NCBI GenBank assembly: GCA_020636995.1
Contig: JACJWU010000005.1
Coordinates: 124,001-188,000 of the forward strand
Reading direction: 5' to 3'
DNA length: 64,000 nucleotides
Origin: Actinomycetota bacterium
Lineage (GTDB): Bacteria; Actinomycetota; Actinomycetes; S36-B12; UBA10799
In this document: positions 23,132-31,700 of the stretch, in pieces
Layout: each line of letters starts with the position of its first letter
Numbering within the stretch: the first letter of the stretch is position 1
The notes under the pieces: model-generated
What the model was told of the DNA's origin: nothing
Database searches by the model: none
Seen by the model: only the letters and a program-made list of their open reading frames with translations
Translations under genes and position numbers: made by a program

Positions 23132-24175
23132 ATGTCGAACGTGCGCATCTGCGCGGACACCGCGAACAGCACCTCGGCCGAGGTGCTCGCCGGCCGACTC
23201 GGCGCGGAGGTCACTTCCGGCGAGGCCGATATCGCGCTGGTGAGCGGCATCCCCGCCTCCCGCACCAGTCACGTGATCGTGACCGGTCAGCTCAGCGACG
23301 CGATCGACGAATGGGACCAGCACGTCGCACCGCAGACCCTGGCCGGAGCCCTGTGGATCGGCCCGGACCAGGACGTCGTGGCCACCGCCGCCGCATGGTG
23401 GGTGCTGCGCAGCCAGACCCCCACGACACCGCTGAGCGACCTCACGGACAACAACGAACGCTGCCTGCGCTGGTCGGTCCTGGCGGTCGACGTGGTGCCG
23501 CTGACCGCGCCTGCCGACGTCGCCGTGGATGAAGCCGGGATCCGCTCACAGTTGGACGACCTACCCGAGATCCAGAACCTCGGCAAGGCGATCGATCGCA
23601 TCGGCGGCGACTCCGCCGACCTCGTCCTGCGGTCCGTCGAGAACTTCCGCACGGCGATCGGAGATCTGAACGGCCTGGCGAACCTGCCGCCGTCCGGACA
23701 GACCCCGGAATTCGACGCGATCGTGGCTGAGCACCTGCGTCAGGTGCAGCGCTCCGGTTTCGGTCGCTGGCGGGGGGCGAAGGCCCGCGCGCAGAGCCAA
23801 GCGGATCTGACAGAAGCGGCGAAGAGCGTCGCGGCGGACCGCCTTCGGGAAGTCATCGCCGCCCGGCACAGCGAAGAGTTTGAACGCAGCCGGACCACCG
23901 CCGCCCGGGACGCCTCAGCGCTGACACATGAGCACGTGCAGAGCGCTGCTCTCGAGGTGCAACTGCCCGTGCAGCCCGACTTCGAGCGGGTCCCGAGGTC
24001 CTGGTCGGCATCGGCCCCGACGGCGCGACGATATGTGCTGGTCGCAGAGGAACACGGGCAGGAGTTCGCGGACCTCCCAGAGGTCACGGTGCGCACGAGC
24101 CCGCAGGTGCCTCCGGACGAGGCCTGGTGCCTGATCATCCAGTCCGGGTTCAGCCTCCCGGGGTTGCGCGGCTGA
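23132..24175 (+). CDS. conserved-looking protein of unknown function
   Basis: I do not recognise this 347-residue protein. It begins with an alternating hydrophobic/hydrophilic N-terminal domain (VRICADTANSTSAEVLAGRL), with LVSGIP and HVIVTGQLSDAID strands suggesting a Rossmann-like or receiver-like fold. A central helical region (~140-270) is rich in Arg, Gln and Ala (GRWRGAKARAQSQADLTEAA), probably a coiled coil. A short beta-rich C-terminus (RRYVLVAEEHGQEF, WCLIIQSGFSLPG) follows. No signal peptide or membrane segment. It follows the DUF4388-like gene by 42 bp and ends 3 bp from the convergent glgM stop. Confidence 0.6.
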   Translation: MSNVRICADTANSTSAEVLAGRLGAEVTSGEADIALVSGIPASRTSHVIVTGQLSDAIDEWDQHVAPQTLAGALWIGPDQDVVATAAAWWVLRSQTPTTPLSDLTDNNERCLRWSVLAVDVVPLTAPADVAVDEAGIRSQLDDLPEIQNLGKAIDRIGGDSADLVLRSVENFRTAIGDLNGLANLPPSGQTPEFDAIVAEHLRQVQRSGFGRWRGAKARAQSQADLTEAAKSVAADRLREVIAARHSEEFERSRTTAARDASALTHEHVQSAALEVQLPVQPDFERVPRSWSASAPTARRYVLVAEEHGQEFADLPEVTVRTSPQVPPDEAWCLIIQSGFSLPGLRG

Positions 24176-24178
24176 GAC

Positions 24179-25345
24179 TCAGCCCCCGTGCACCGCCTGT
24201 GCGGTGCGGTAGACCTCCACGGTCTTGGCGGCGATCGCGTCCCAGCCGAAGTCCTCGATGGCGCGTTCGCGGCCGGCCCGGCCCATCGCCTGTGCGCGCG
24301 ACGGGTCCGCAACGACCTCGTTGATGGCAGTGGCGAAGTCGGCCTCGAACTGCACGGTGTCATCGGCGTCGTAGTGGACGAGCAGGCCCGTCTGGCCGTC
24401 CACGACCACCTCCGGGATACCCCCCACGTCACTTGCCACCACCGGCGCCTCACACCCCATGGCCTCGAGATTGACGATCCCCAGCGGCTCGTACACGCTC
24501 GGGCATGCGAAAACCAAGGCGTGGCTGAGCAACTGCCGGACATCCGAACGATCGAGGTGACCATTGAGCCAATGCACGTCCGGGCGCTGTTCGCGCAGGG
24601 CATCGATGGCCGCGGACACCTCCGCGCCGAGTTCCGGGGTGTCCGGCGAGGCCGCGCACAACACCAACGGAACGGAGTCGTCGAACTGCTGGGCGGCCCT
24701 CAACAGGTGTGCGATGCCCTTCTGCCGCGTGATCCGCCCGACGAACAACACGTAGGGCCGGTCCGGATCCACTCCGTGGTTCACCAGCGCGTCGACCTCG
24801 CCCACCTTGCGGTAGGCCTGCGTGTCGATGCCGTTGTGCACCACGTGCACAACTTCGGGGTCCACGAACGGGTAGCAGTCGAGGACATCCTCACGCATAC
24901 CCGCACTCACGGCGATGATGGCGTCGGCGTTGGCGTACGCGGTGTTCTCCACCCAGGAGGAGATGGCGTAGCCGCCGCCGAGCTGCTCGCGCTTCCACGG
25001 CCGGCGGGGCTCCAACGAGTGCGCCGTGATCACGTGCGGGATGTCGTGCAGCAGGCCCGACAGGTGGCCCCCGAGATTGGCGTACCAGGTGTGGGAGTGG
25101 GCGACGTCGCAGCCGGCGACGGTCTCGGCCATGCCGAGGTCCACACCCAGGGTCTGTAGGGCCGCGTTGGCATCACGAAGGTAGTCCGGCACCGGGTGGG
25201 CCTCGGCGTCGGAGCGGGGTTTTCCGAAGCAATGGACGTCGACGTCGATGATCTTGCGCAGTTCCGGGACCAGGTGCTCCACATGAACGCCTGCGCCGCC
25301 GTAGATGTAGGGGGGCCATTCCCTGGTAAGAATCGCGGTTCGCAC
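24179..25345 (-). CDS. glgM: alpha-maltose-1-phosphate synthase (actinobacterial GlgA-type, GT4)
   Basis: The 388-residue GT4 glycosyltransferase starts MRTAILTREWPPYIYGGAGVHVEHLV. It has the GT-B motifs VGRITRQKGIAHLL (~residue 208) and SVYEPLGIVNLEAMGCEAPVVASDVGGIPEVV (~290-322, with the E-x7-E retaining motif). It matches the GlgM/Rv1212c type, which forms maltose-1-phosphate from ADP-glucose and glucose-1-phosphate. It is divergent from glgC with only 36 bp between starts, as in mycobacteria, so the two supply glycogen and GlgE-pathway glucan together. Confidence 0.9.
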   Translation of the reverse strand: MRTAILTREWPPYIYGGAGVHVEHLVPELRKIIDVDVHCFGKPRSDAEAHPVPDYLRDANAALQTLGVDLGMAETVAGCDVAHSHTWYANLGGHLSGLLHDIPHVITAHSLEPRRPWKREQLGGGYAISSWVENTAYANADAIIAVSAGMREDVLDCYPFVDPEVVHVVHNGIDTQAYRKVGEVDALVNHGVDPDRPYVLFVGRITRQKGIAHLLRAAQQFDDSVPLVLCAASPDTPELGAEVSAAIDALREQRPDVHWLNGHLDRSDVRQLLSHALVFACPSVYEPLGIVNLEAMGCEAPVVASDVGGIPEVVVDGQTGLLVHYDADDTVQFEADFATAINEVVADPSRAQAMGRAGRERAIEDFGWDAIAAKTVEVYRTAQAVHGG

Positions 25346-25368
25346 GGCCTAAGGCTATGGGGATTGTC

Positions 25369-25374
25369 TAACGT
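25369..25374 (+). promoter_or_regulatory. -10 hexamer of glgC, leaderless start
   Basis: TAACGT lies 7 nt before the GTG at 25382. No Shine-Dalgarno is present, and no good -35 is visible in the 36-bp divergent gap. Confidence 0.45.
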
Positions 25375-25381
25375 GATGCAT

Positions 25382-26605
25382 GTGAGAGAAGGTCCAAGCG
25401 TTCTCGGTATTGTCCTGGCCGGCGGCGAAGGTAAGAGGTTGATGCCTCTGACCGCGGACCGGGCGAAACCGGCCGTCCCCTTCGGCGGCGCCTACCGGAT
25501 GATCGACTTCGTCCTCTCGAACCTGGTCAACGGCGGTTTCTCCCGCATCTGTGTGCTGACGCAGTACAAGTCCCACTCCCTGGACCGGCACATCACGACC
25601 ACGTGGCGGATGTCGAACCTGATGGGTGACTACGTGACGCCGGTCCCGGCCCAGCAGCGACTCGGCCCGCGCTGGTACATGGGGTCGGCCGATGCCATCT
25701 ACCAGTCCCTGAACCTCGTGTACGACGAACGGCCCGACTACGTCGCGGTGTTCGGCGCCGACCACATCTACCGCATGGACCCGTGGCAGATGCTCGACCA
25801 GCACATGGACTCCGGCGCCGGCGTGACCGTGGCCGGGATCCGGATGCCCCGCGCCGAAGCGTCACCGTTCGGCGTGATCGAGACCGATGTCACAGGCCAG
25901 CGGATCACGGCGTTCCATGAGAAGCCAGCGGATCCGCCCGGCATCCCCGACAGCCCCAACGAGTCGTACGTGTCGATGGGCAACTACATCTTCACCACAG
26001 ACGTGCTGGTCGAAGCGCTGAAGATCGACGCGGGCGACGAGGGTTCCGTGCACGACATGGGTGGGAACATCATCCCGATGCTCACCGCGCAGGGCTTGGC
26101 CCACGTCTATGACTTCTCCGACAACGAGGTCCCCGGCGTCACAGATCGCGACCGCGGCTACTGGCGCGACGTGGGGAGTCTGGACGCCTACCACGACGCC
26201 CACATGGACCTCGTGAGCGTGCACCCGGTCTTCAACCTCTACAACCGCAAGTGGCCGATCCTGACCTACCTCCCACCCCTGCCACCGGCGAAGTTCGCCC
26301 TCGGCGGCAACGCCCACGAGTCGATGGTCGGCGCCGGTTCGATCATCTCGGGGGGCCACGTGCGGCAGTCCGTGCTGTCCTTCGACGTGCGGGTGGCCGA
26401 AGGCGCCTTCGTCGAGGGCTCGGTGCTGATGCCCGGGGTCCGCGTGGGCAAGAACGCGGTCCTGCGGCGCGCGGTCATCGACAAGTACGTGGAGATCCCG
26501 GACGGCGCCCAGATCGGGGTGGACCTCGAACGGGACAAGGAGCGCTTCACCGTGAGTGCCGGCGGGGTGGTCGTCATCGGCAAGGGCGCGAAGATCGAGC
26601 GCTGA
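25382..26605 (+). CDS. glgC: glucose-1-phosphate adenylyltransferase (ADP-glucose pyrophosphorylase)
   Basis: The 407-residue enzyme makes ADP-glucose from glucose-1-phosphate and ATP, the entry step to glycogen. Motifs: VLGIVLAGGEGKRLMPLTADRAKPAVPFGG at the N-terminus, YVAVFGADHIYRMD (~115), FHEKP (~180), a GYWRDVGSLDAYHDAHMDL block (~258), and a C-terminal left-handed beta-helix with hexapeptide repeats. The GTG at 25382 gives an N-terminus (MREGPSVLGIV) like mycobacterial GlgC; an ATG two codons upstream is possible. It is divergent from glgM. Confidence 0.95.
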   Translation: MREGPSVLGIVLAGGEGKRLMPLTADRAKPAVPFGGAYRMIDFVLSNLVNGGFSRICVLTQYKSHSLDRHITTTWRMSNLMGDYVTPVPAQQRLGPRWYMGSADAIYQSLNLVYDERPDYVAVFGADHIYRMDPWQMLDQHMDSGAGVTVAGIRMPRAEASPFGVIETDVTGQRITAFHEKPADPPGIPDSPNESYVSMGNYIFTTDVLVEALKIDAGDEGSVHDMGGNIIPMLTAQGLAHVYDFSDNEVPGVTDRDRGYWRDVGSLDAYHDAHMDLVSVHPVFNLYNRKWPILTYLPPLPPAKFALGGNAHESMVGAGSIISGGHVRQSVLSFDVRVAEGAFVEGSVLMPGVRVGKNAVLRRAVIDKYVEIPDGAQIGVDLERDKERFTVSAGGVVVIGKGAKIER

Positions 26606-26622
26606 CCTCCGCGAGGCACCAC

Positions 26623-27345
26623 TCATGCGCCGAAGGTGTCGCGGACGGCCTTCCCTTCGAAGATGCGGTACTCCAGCGGGGACGGCGACCCGAAGGCGGC
26701 GCGCGGCACGCCGCCGCAGGCCACCACGATGTTGCCCGGCCGGCGTCCCTTCACGGTGGGCGGCTCGGCGCCCACCACCACGCGGCCCAGGCTGCGGCCG
26801 GCGGCCACCAGGGAACGGACCCGGGCGAAGGGCGCCCGGTCGACCAGGTTGGCCACGAAAGCCCCGCCGGGCACAAGCACCCTGCTCACCTCGCCCACGA
26901 AGGCGGCCGAGGTGAGCTCCGTGGGCACTTGTGCGTTGTCGAAAGCGTCCAGGACCACAAGATCCTGGCTGGCGTCCCGGACCTGGCGGATGCCGGCGGC
27001 GCCATCGGTGGCACGGACCTTGATGCCGCTGCGCCGCGGCAGGGGTGCCTCGACCCTGACCTGCGCGATGAGGATCTCGTCCGGCTCGAGCACGATCTGC
27101 GCCGACCCCGGCCGGGTCGCTGCCACATAGCGCGGGAGGCTCATCGCGGCGCCGCCGACGTGCAGGGCGCGGATGGACGCCGGTGGTGAAGGCCGGAGGG
27201 CGTCGATGAGATCGCCGATCCGTCGCATGTAGTCGAACACCAGATGGGTCGGATCGTCCAGATCGACCGCCGACTGCTCCATCCCATCCAGTTCCAGGAC
27301 GTAGACGCGGTCATTCACCGCCGCACTCTGGCGCGGGTCGGTCAC
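26623..27345 (-). CDS. spermidine synthase-like methyltransferase-fold protein
   Basis: The 240-residue protein resembles spermidine/putrescine aminopropyltransferase-like proteins: HLVFDYMRRIGDLIDAL, then SIRALHVGGAAMSLPRYVAA (the glycine motif, ~residue 66), IVLEPDEILI and DLVVLDAFDNAQVP (~135). The acidic residues needed for polyamine binding cannot be confirmed, so spermidine synthesis is not claimed. The GTG start overlaps the HMG-CoA-lyase-like stop by 4 nt (GTGA). Upstream in-frame sequence belongs to that gene's antisense frame and was excluded. Confidence 0.75.
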   Translation of the reverse strand: MTDPRQSAAVNDRVYVLELDGMEQSAVDLDDPTHLVFDYMRRIGDLIDALRPSPPASIRALHVGGAAMSLPRYVAATRPGSAQIVLEPDEILIAQVRVEAPLPRRSGIKVRATDGAAGIRQVRDASQDLVVLDAFDNAQVPTELTSAAFVGEVSRVLVPGGAFVANLVDRAPFARVRSLVAAGRSLGRVVVGAEPPTVKGRRPGNIVVACGGVPRAAFGSPSPLEYRIFEGKAVRDTFGA

Positions 27346-28229
27346 GCTGGCGGGAAACCCCCGGCCTTGGCCACGAGTCCTGGGGTGGGCCGCCCCAACC
27401 GCTCGCCGAGCCACTCGCTGGCCAGACACAGCGCGTCGAGGTCCAGGCCGGTGTCGTAGCCGGAGCGCTCCAGCGCGAACACGAGGTCTTCGGTGGCGAT
27501 GTTGCCCGTGGCGCGGGGGGCGAACGGGCACCCACCGATGCCGCCGAGGGACGCGTCGAGCACCGTCACCCCGGCGTCCGCGGCGGCCAAGGCGCTGGCG
27601 TAACCGGTGTTGCGGGTGTTGTGCACATGAACGCGCAGTGGGACATCCACCGCGTCGGCCACCGCGGACAGTCGTCGCTGCACATCACGCGGCACGGCCA
27701 CGCCGATCGTGTCGGCGATCGCGAGTTCGTCGATGCCCGCATCGGCGACCTGCGTGGCCACATCCACCAGCCGGGAAACCGCCACCTCGCCTTCGTAGGG
27801 ACAGCCGAACGACGCGGACAGCGTGACACTCACGGGCAGGCCGGCTTGCTTGGCGCGCGGAGCGATGGCAGCCACTGCCGCCATGGCCTCCTGCGTGGTC
27901 ATCCCCTGGTTCTTCTGCGAGAAGGTGTCGGTCACCATCACGACCAGGTTGACCTCGTCCACCTGGGTGTTCACAGCCCGGTCGAAGCCCCGCTCGTTGA
28001 GCACCAGCCCGATGTACGACGCCGCGTCGGGTGTGAGTCGCTCGAGCACCGCCTCACCGTCGGCCATCTGCGGCACCCGCTTGGGGTTGACGAAACTCGC
28101 CGCCTCGATGCGCTGCACGCCGGCGGCCACGCAGCGGTTGATGAACTCGACCTTGGTGTGGGTGTCCACCACAACTGCCTCGTTCTGCAGGCCGTCGCGC
28201 GGACCCACCTCGACGATGGTGATGGTCAT
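27342..28229 (-). CDS. hydroxymethylglutaryl-CoA lyase-like protein
   Basis: A 295-residue TIM-barrel enzyme of the HMGL-like family. Motifs: VGPRDGLQNEAVVV (catalytic Arg and metal Asp near residues 10-11), IEAASFVNPKRVPQMAD, a His-x-His metal pair in LRVHVHNTRNTGYASALAA (~204), and DASLGGIGGCPFAPRATGNIATEDLV with the catalytic Cys (~241). It cleaves 3-hydroxy-3-methylglutaryl-CoA, as in leucine breakdown, or a related acyl-CoA. It overlaps its neighbours by 4 nt on both sides in a three-gene operon. Confidence 0.88.
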   Translation of the reverse strand: MTITIVEVGPRDGLQNEAVVVDTHTKVEFINRCVAAGVQRIEAASFVNPKRVPQMADGEAVLERLTPDAASYIGLVLNERGFDRAVNTQVDEVNLVVMVTDTFSQKNQGMTTQEAMAAVAAIAPRAKQAGLPVSVTLSASFGCPYEGEVAVSRLVDVATQVADAGIDELAIADTIGVAVPRDVQRRLSAVADAVDVPLRVHVHNTRNTGYASALAAADAGVTVLDASLGGIGGCPFAPRATGNIATEDLVFALERSGYDTGLDLDALCLASEWLGERLGRPTPGLVAKAGGFPPA

Positions 28230-28504
28230 CGCGCGTCCACCACAGCGCGATCGGCGAGGCGAGGACCCAACCACTCGAGCAGTTCCTGGTGGACGGGATG
28301 CTCGACGTAGGCGTGCAGTCCGGCCTCATCGGTGTGCGTCGAGCGCAGGACGAGATCGAACGCACCAGGCCGGCCGAGGTCGTCGATCAGCACCTCCACC
28401 GACAGCAATTCCGGGATCTTCCCCGCCATGTCGCGTAGACGGGTGGCGGCCTCGAGCCGATCGGCGGAATCGTGCATCTTCATCATGACGACGTGGGTGA
28501 TCAC
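28226..28504 (-). CDS. Dabb-family (stress-responsive alpha-beta barrel) protein
   Basis: The 92-residue protein has the ferredoxin-like dimeric barrel pattern: ITHVVMMKMHDSADRLEAATRLRDMAGKIPELLSVEVLIDDLG near the start, then AFDLVLRSTHTDEAGLHAYVEHPVHQELLEWLG. This matches Dabb domains, which are often small accessory or degradative enzymes. It heads the three-gene operon; GTG 28504 is the start that begins the family pattern. The repeat region lies directly upstream. Confidence 0.85.
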   Translation of the reverse strand: MITHVVMMKMHDSADRLEAATRLRDMAGKIPELLSVEVLIDDLGRPGAFDLVLRSTHTDEAGLHAYVEHPVHQELLEWLGPRLADRAVVDAR

Positions 28505-28534
28505 GATTCGATCGTAGACGCGGTCCCCTGCGCC

Positions 28535-28652
28535 ATTGTGACGAAGTTGCCACCCCATCCCCCCGGTTTGTCACGAAGGTGCTGGCCGCGCCGGGTCTCG
28601 ACCCAGCAACTTCGTGACAAACCAGATGAGAAGGTCCGCACCTTCGTCACAA
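28535..28652. repeat. interleaved inverted repeats with ACGAAG core, family D
   Basis: Two interleaved pairs: TTGTGACGAAGTTGC (28536-28550) with GCAACTTCGTGACAA (28606-28620), and TTTGTCACGAAGGTGC (28567-28582) with GCACCTTCGTCACAA (28638-28652). They are four related 15-mers alternating in orientation, so alternative hairpins are possible. Located just upstream of the Dabb operon and next to the family B array. Confidence 0.8.
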
Positions 28653-28660
28653 TCGCCGCC

Positions 28661-28842
28661 GTTGACCGTCAGACACCCAACCCGCGGGCCGGACCGGACC
28701 GGGTGCCCAGACGACACCTGAGTTGACCGTCAGACACCCAACCTGCGGGTCGGACCGGACTGGGTGCCCAGACGACACCTGACTTGACCGTCAGACACCC
28801 AACCTGCGGGTCGGACCGGACTGGGTGCCCAGACGACAACGA
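28661..28842. repeat. 61-bp tandem repeat array, family B, locus 2
   Basis: Three units start at 28661, 28722 and 28783, exactly 61 bp apart. They begin (G/C)TTGACCGTCAGACACCCAA, then have C(T/C)GGGTGCCCAGACGACA. They match the array at 11055 in length, order and most fixed positions, with A/G changes such as ACCAT/ACCGT and GGCACCC/GACACCC. The array ends right at the pstB stop codon. Confidence 0.9.
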
Positions 28843-29622
28843 TCAGCCGAAGCGACCCGAGATGTAGTCCTCAGTGGCCCGCTCCTTGGGCGAGGTGAAG
28901 ATCGTCTCGGTTGGTCCGGACTCCACCAGTTTGCCCGGCTGCCCGATCCCAGCGAGGTTGAAGAACGCGGTGGTGTCGGACACCCGGGCCGCCTGCTGCA
29001 TGTTGTGCGTGACGATCACGATCGTGTAGTTGCGCTTCAACTCGTGCACCAGATCCTCGATCGCCAGAGTGGAGATCGGGTCCAGCGCAGACGCCGGCTC
29101 ATCCATGAGCAAGACCTGCGGCTCCACGGCGATCGCCCGGGCGATGCACAACCGCTGCTGCTGACCACCGGACAGACCGGCCCCCGGCTTCGCCAACCGG
29201 TCCTTCACCTCTTCCCACAGGTTGGCACCGCGCAGCGACTTCTCCACGACGTCGTCGAGGCTCTTGCCCTTGGCCTTCGACCTGTCGAGTTTCAGGCCCG
29301 CCACCACGTTGTCGTAGATCGACATCGTGGGGAAGGGGTTCGGCCGCTGGAAGACCATGCCGATCAGGCCCCGGATGTTCACCGGATCCACGTCGGGGGC
29401 ATAGATGTCGTCGCCCTCAAGTAGGACTTTGCCCTCGGTGTAGGCGCCGGGGATCACCTCGTGCAGGCGGTTGATGCTGCGCAGCACGGTGGACTTGCCG
29501 CATCCGGACGGACCGATGAAGGCCGTGACCGACTTGGGCTCGATCGCGAGGTTGACCCCCTCGACCGCCTTGAAGTCGCCGTAGTAGATATCGAGATCCT
29601 CGATGTCTATCCGCTTGGCCAT
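28843..29622 (-). CDS. pstB: phosphate ABC transporter ATP-binding protein
   Basis: The 259-residue ATPase powers high-affinity phosphate uptake. Walker A is GPSGCGKST at residues 37-45, the signature is LSGGQQQRLCIARA (~149), and Walker B is VLLMDEPASALDP (~170). IEPKSVTAFIGPSG and VFQRPNPFP are typical of PstB. It is the last gene of pstSCAB, separated from pstA by 12 bp with GGAAAGG before the ATG. No phoU follows; the family B array begins at its stop. Confidence 0.96.
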   Translation of the reverse strand: MAKRIDIEDLDIYYGDFKAVEGVNLAIEPKSVTAFIGPSGCGKSTVLRSINRLHEVIPGAYTEGKVLLEGDDIYAPDVDPVNIRGLIGMVFQRPNPFPTMSIYDNVVAGLKLDRSKAKGKSLDDVVEKSLRGANLWEEVKDRLAKPGAGLSGGQQQRLCIARAIAVEPQVLLMDEPASALDPISTLAIEDLVHELKRNYTIVIVTHNMQQAARVSDTTAFFNLAGIGQPGKLVESGPTETIFTSPKERATEDYISGRFG

Positions 29623-29634
29623 TGCTTTCCTTTC

Positions 29635-30705
29635 CTATTCCGACGCAGGCGCGGTGAGCTTGGCCACCAGCCGCGCGAGTCCGTAGAAGATGACGACAAC
29701 CAGGATCAGCACAAGTGCGCCTGCCCATGCCCGGTCGATGGATGCCGGAGTGCCCGACGAGATCTGATCCCACACGAAGGTCGGGATGGACGCCTGCGGC
29801 CCGGCCATCAGGTTCCCGTTCATGGACTGCGACAGGAACGTGGTGAGCAACAGGGGCGCGGTCTCACCGGCGACGCGAGCGATCGACAGCATGATTCCGG
29901 TGACGATTCCGCCGAAGGCCGTTGGGATCACGATCCGCAGGATCGTCTTCCACTTCGGCACCCCAAGCGCATAGGACGCCTCCCGCAGATCGTTCGGGAC
30001 GATCTTGAGCATCTCCTCGGTCGAACGCACGATGACCGGGATCATCAGGATCGTCAACGCCAACGACGCCGCGAAACCGGAGCGCTCGAACCCGAAGGTC
30101 AGCACCCAGAACGTGTAGATGAACAGACCGGCGACGATGGACGGCACACCGGTCATGACGTCCACGAAGAACGTCACCCAGGTCGAGAGTTTCCCGCGGC
30201 CGTACTCCACCAGGTAGATGGCGACGAGGATCGAGATCGGCACCGCGATGAGCGCCGCCATCCCGACTTGTTCCAGCGTCCCGACCAGTGCGTGGAGAAG
30301 ACCGCCACCCTCGCGCAGCGGCGAGACGTTGCGCATCGTGCTGGTCAGGAAGTCCACCGAGAACGAGGAGAGACCCCGGATCACGACCGAGGTGATGATC
30401 CACACCAGGGCCGCCAGCGCGATCATGAACATCGTCGTGACCAATGTCGTCGCCAGGCGGTCCACGGCGAACCGGCGGCCCTCCACGGCGAAACTCCAGC
30501 CGGTCTGCACAACCATGTACAGAAGGAACAGGATCACCAGCGAGCCGGCGATCCCCTGTGCCGGGGTGAGCGCCACGATCACAGCCGTCAGTGCCGCAGC
30601 GATCAGTGCGGAGTAGCCCGCCGCGAACCGCGGCAGCGTCTTCATCGCGAGTTGGGAACTCAGGCCCTCCAGGACCTCCGCGTCGTCCCTGTCAGTGACG
30701 CTCAT
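29635..30705 (-). CDS. pstA: phosphate ABC transporter permease PstA
   Basis: A 356-residue permease, longer than usual (about 300) because of a ~60-residue N-terminal extension with an extra hydrophobic pair. The core has six membrane helices and the EAA loop LREASYALGVPKWKTILRIVIPTAFGGIVTG near residue 240, the site that contacts PstB. Its ATG overlaps the pstC stop (ATGA), so it is translated in step with pstC. Confidence 0.95.
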   Translation of the reverse strand: MSVTDRDDAEVLEGLSSQLAMKTLPRFAAGYSALIAAALTAVIVALTPAQGIAGSLVILFLLYMVVQTGWSFAVEGRRFAVDRLATTLVTTMFMIALAALVWIITSVVIRGLSSFSVDFLTSTMRNVSPLREGGGLLHALVGTLEQVGMAALIAVPISILVAIYLVEYGRGKLSTWVTFFVDVMTGVPSIVAGLFIYTFWVLTFGFERSGFAASLALTILMIPVIVRSTEEMLKIVPNDLREASYALGVPKWKTILRIVIPTAFGGIVTGIMLSIARVAGETAPLLLTTFLSQSMNGNLMAGPQASIPTFVWDQISSGTPASIDRAWAGALVLILVVVIFYGLARLVAKLTAPASE

Positions 30706-31682
30706 CCGTTGGCTCCTGAGAACTCTTTGTGCTTGGCGATGATCGCCCGGGCGATCATGTTGACCACCAGCGTGATGATGAACAGGATCAGACCGCTCGC
30801 GATCAGCGCGGACAGGCCGATCGGGCCGGCCTCGTTCCACTTCAGGGCGATGTTGGCGGCAAAGGTGTTGCCGCTCGGCTCGGTGATGTGCCAGTTGATC
30901 TCGAACGCCGCGGAGAGGATCAACGCGACGGCGATGGTCTCACCGAGGGCGCGGCCCAGACCGAGCATCGTCGCCGAGATGACACCCGGGCGACCGAACG
31001 GGATGACCGCCATCCGGATCATCTCCCACCGGGTCGCACCGAGGGCCAGGCTGGCTTCGCGATGTGAGCGGGGTACCTGCAGGAAGACCTCACGCGACAA
31101 CGCCGAGATGGTGGGCAGGATCATGATCGCCAGGACCACAGAGGCGATGAAGATCGACTTGGTGTAGATCCCGATCTCGTTGCGGAACAACGGTATGAAG
31201 CCCAGATAGTCGTTGAGCCACTTCGTGATGCCGTCCATGTGCAGCATCAACACCTGTAGGCCCCACAGGCCGTAGATGATCGACGGCACCGCGGCGAGCA
31301 CGTCGATGATGAATCCCAGCGAGGTGGCGATGCGACGCGAGGCGTAGAAGCCGATGAACAGCGCCGTTCCAATGGCGACCGGAACCGCGATCACCATCGC
31401 GACGACCGACGAGATGGCAGTGCCGAAGGCCAGCGCCGCGATACCGAAGAAGGGCGGGCTCGCGTCGGGGAACCACTCCTGGGTCGTGAAGAAGTTCCCC
31501 GTGTTGTCACGGAACGCCGGGATGGCCTTCCAGACCAGGAACGCCCCGATGGCGGCCATCAGGACCAGAACGAAGATGCCGGCCAGGCGAGTGAGGTTGG
31601 TGAAGACCCGGTCACCCATCCTGACCGAAGACCCCTGGACGCGAGGGGTAGGCGCGTCCAGGGGCTTCAGGTCAGTACTCAT
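30702..31682 (-). CDS. pstC: phosphate ABC transporter permease PstC
   Basis: The 326-residue permease partner of PstA has an N-terminal helix (~residues 32-52) and a long periplasmic loop with FFTTQEWFPDASPPFFGI. The EAA loop SHREASLALGATRWEMIRMAVIPFGRPGVISA lies near residue 202. It lies 18 bp after pstS and overlaps pstA by 4 nt. Confidence 0.95.
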   Translation of the reverse strand: MSTDLKPLDAPTPRVQGSSVRMGDRVFTNLTRLAGIFVLVLMAAIGAFLVWKAIPAFRDNTGNFFTTQEWFPDASPPFFGIAALAFGTAISSVVAMVIAVPVAIGTALFIGFYASRRIATSLGFIIDVLAAVPSIIYGLWGLQVLMLHMDGITKWLNDYLGFIPLFRNEIGIYTKSIFIASVVLAIMILPTISALSREVFLQVPRSHREASLALGATRWEMIRMAVIPFGRPGVISATMLGLGRALGETIAVALILSAAFEINWHITEPSGNTFAANIALKWNEAGPIGLSALIASGLILFIITLVVNMIARAIIAKHKEFSGANG

Positions 31683-31700
31683 CCGTTATGCGTCGATTCC

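Noticed and set aside
29461..31167. 568-codon open frame on the plus strand
   Set aside because: It lies antisense to pstB-pstA-pstC, and its His/Arg/Asp-rich translation is typical of a shadow frame.
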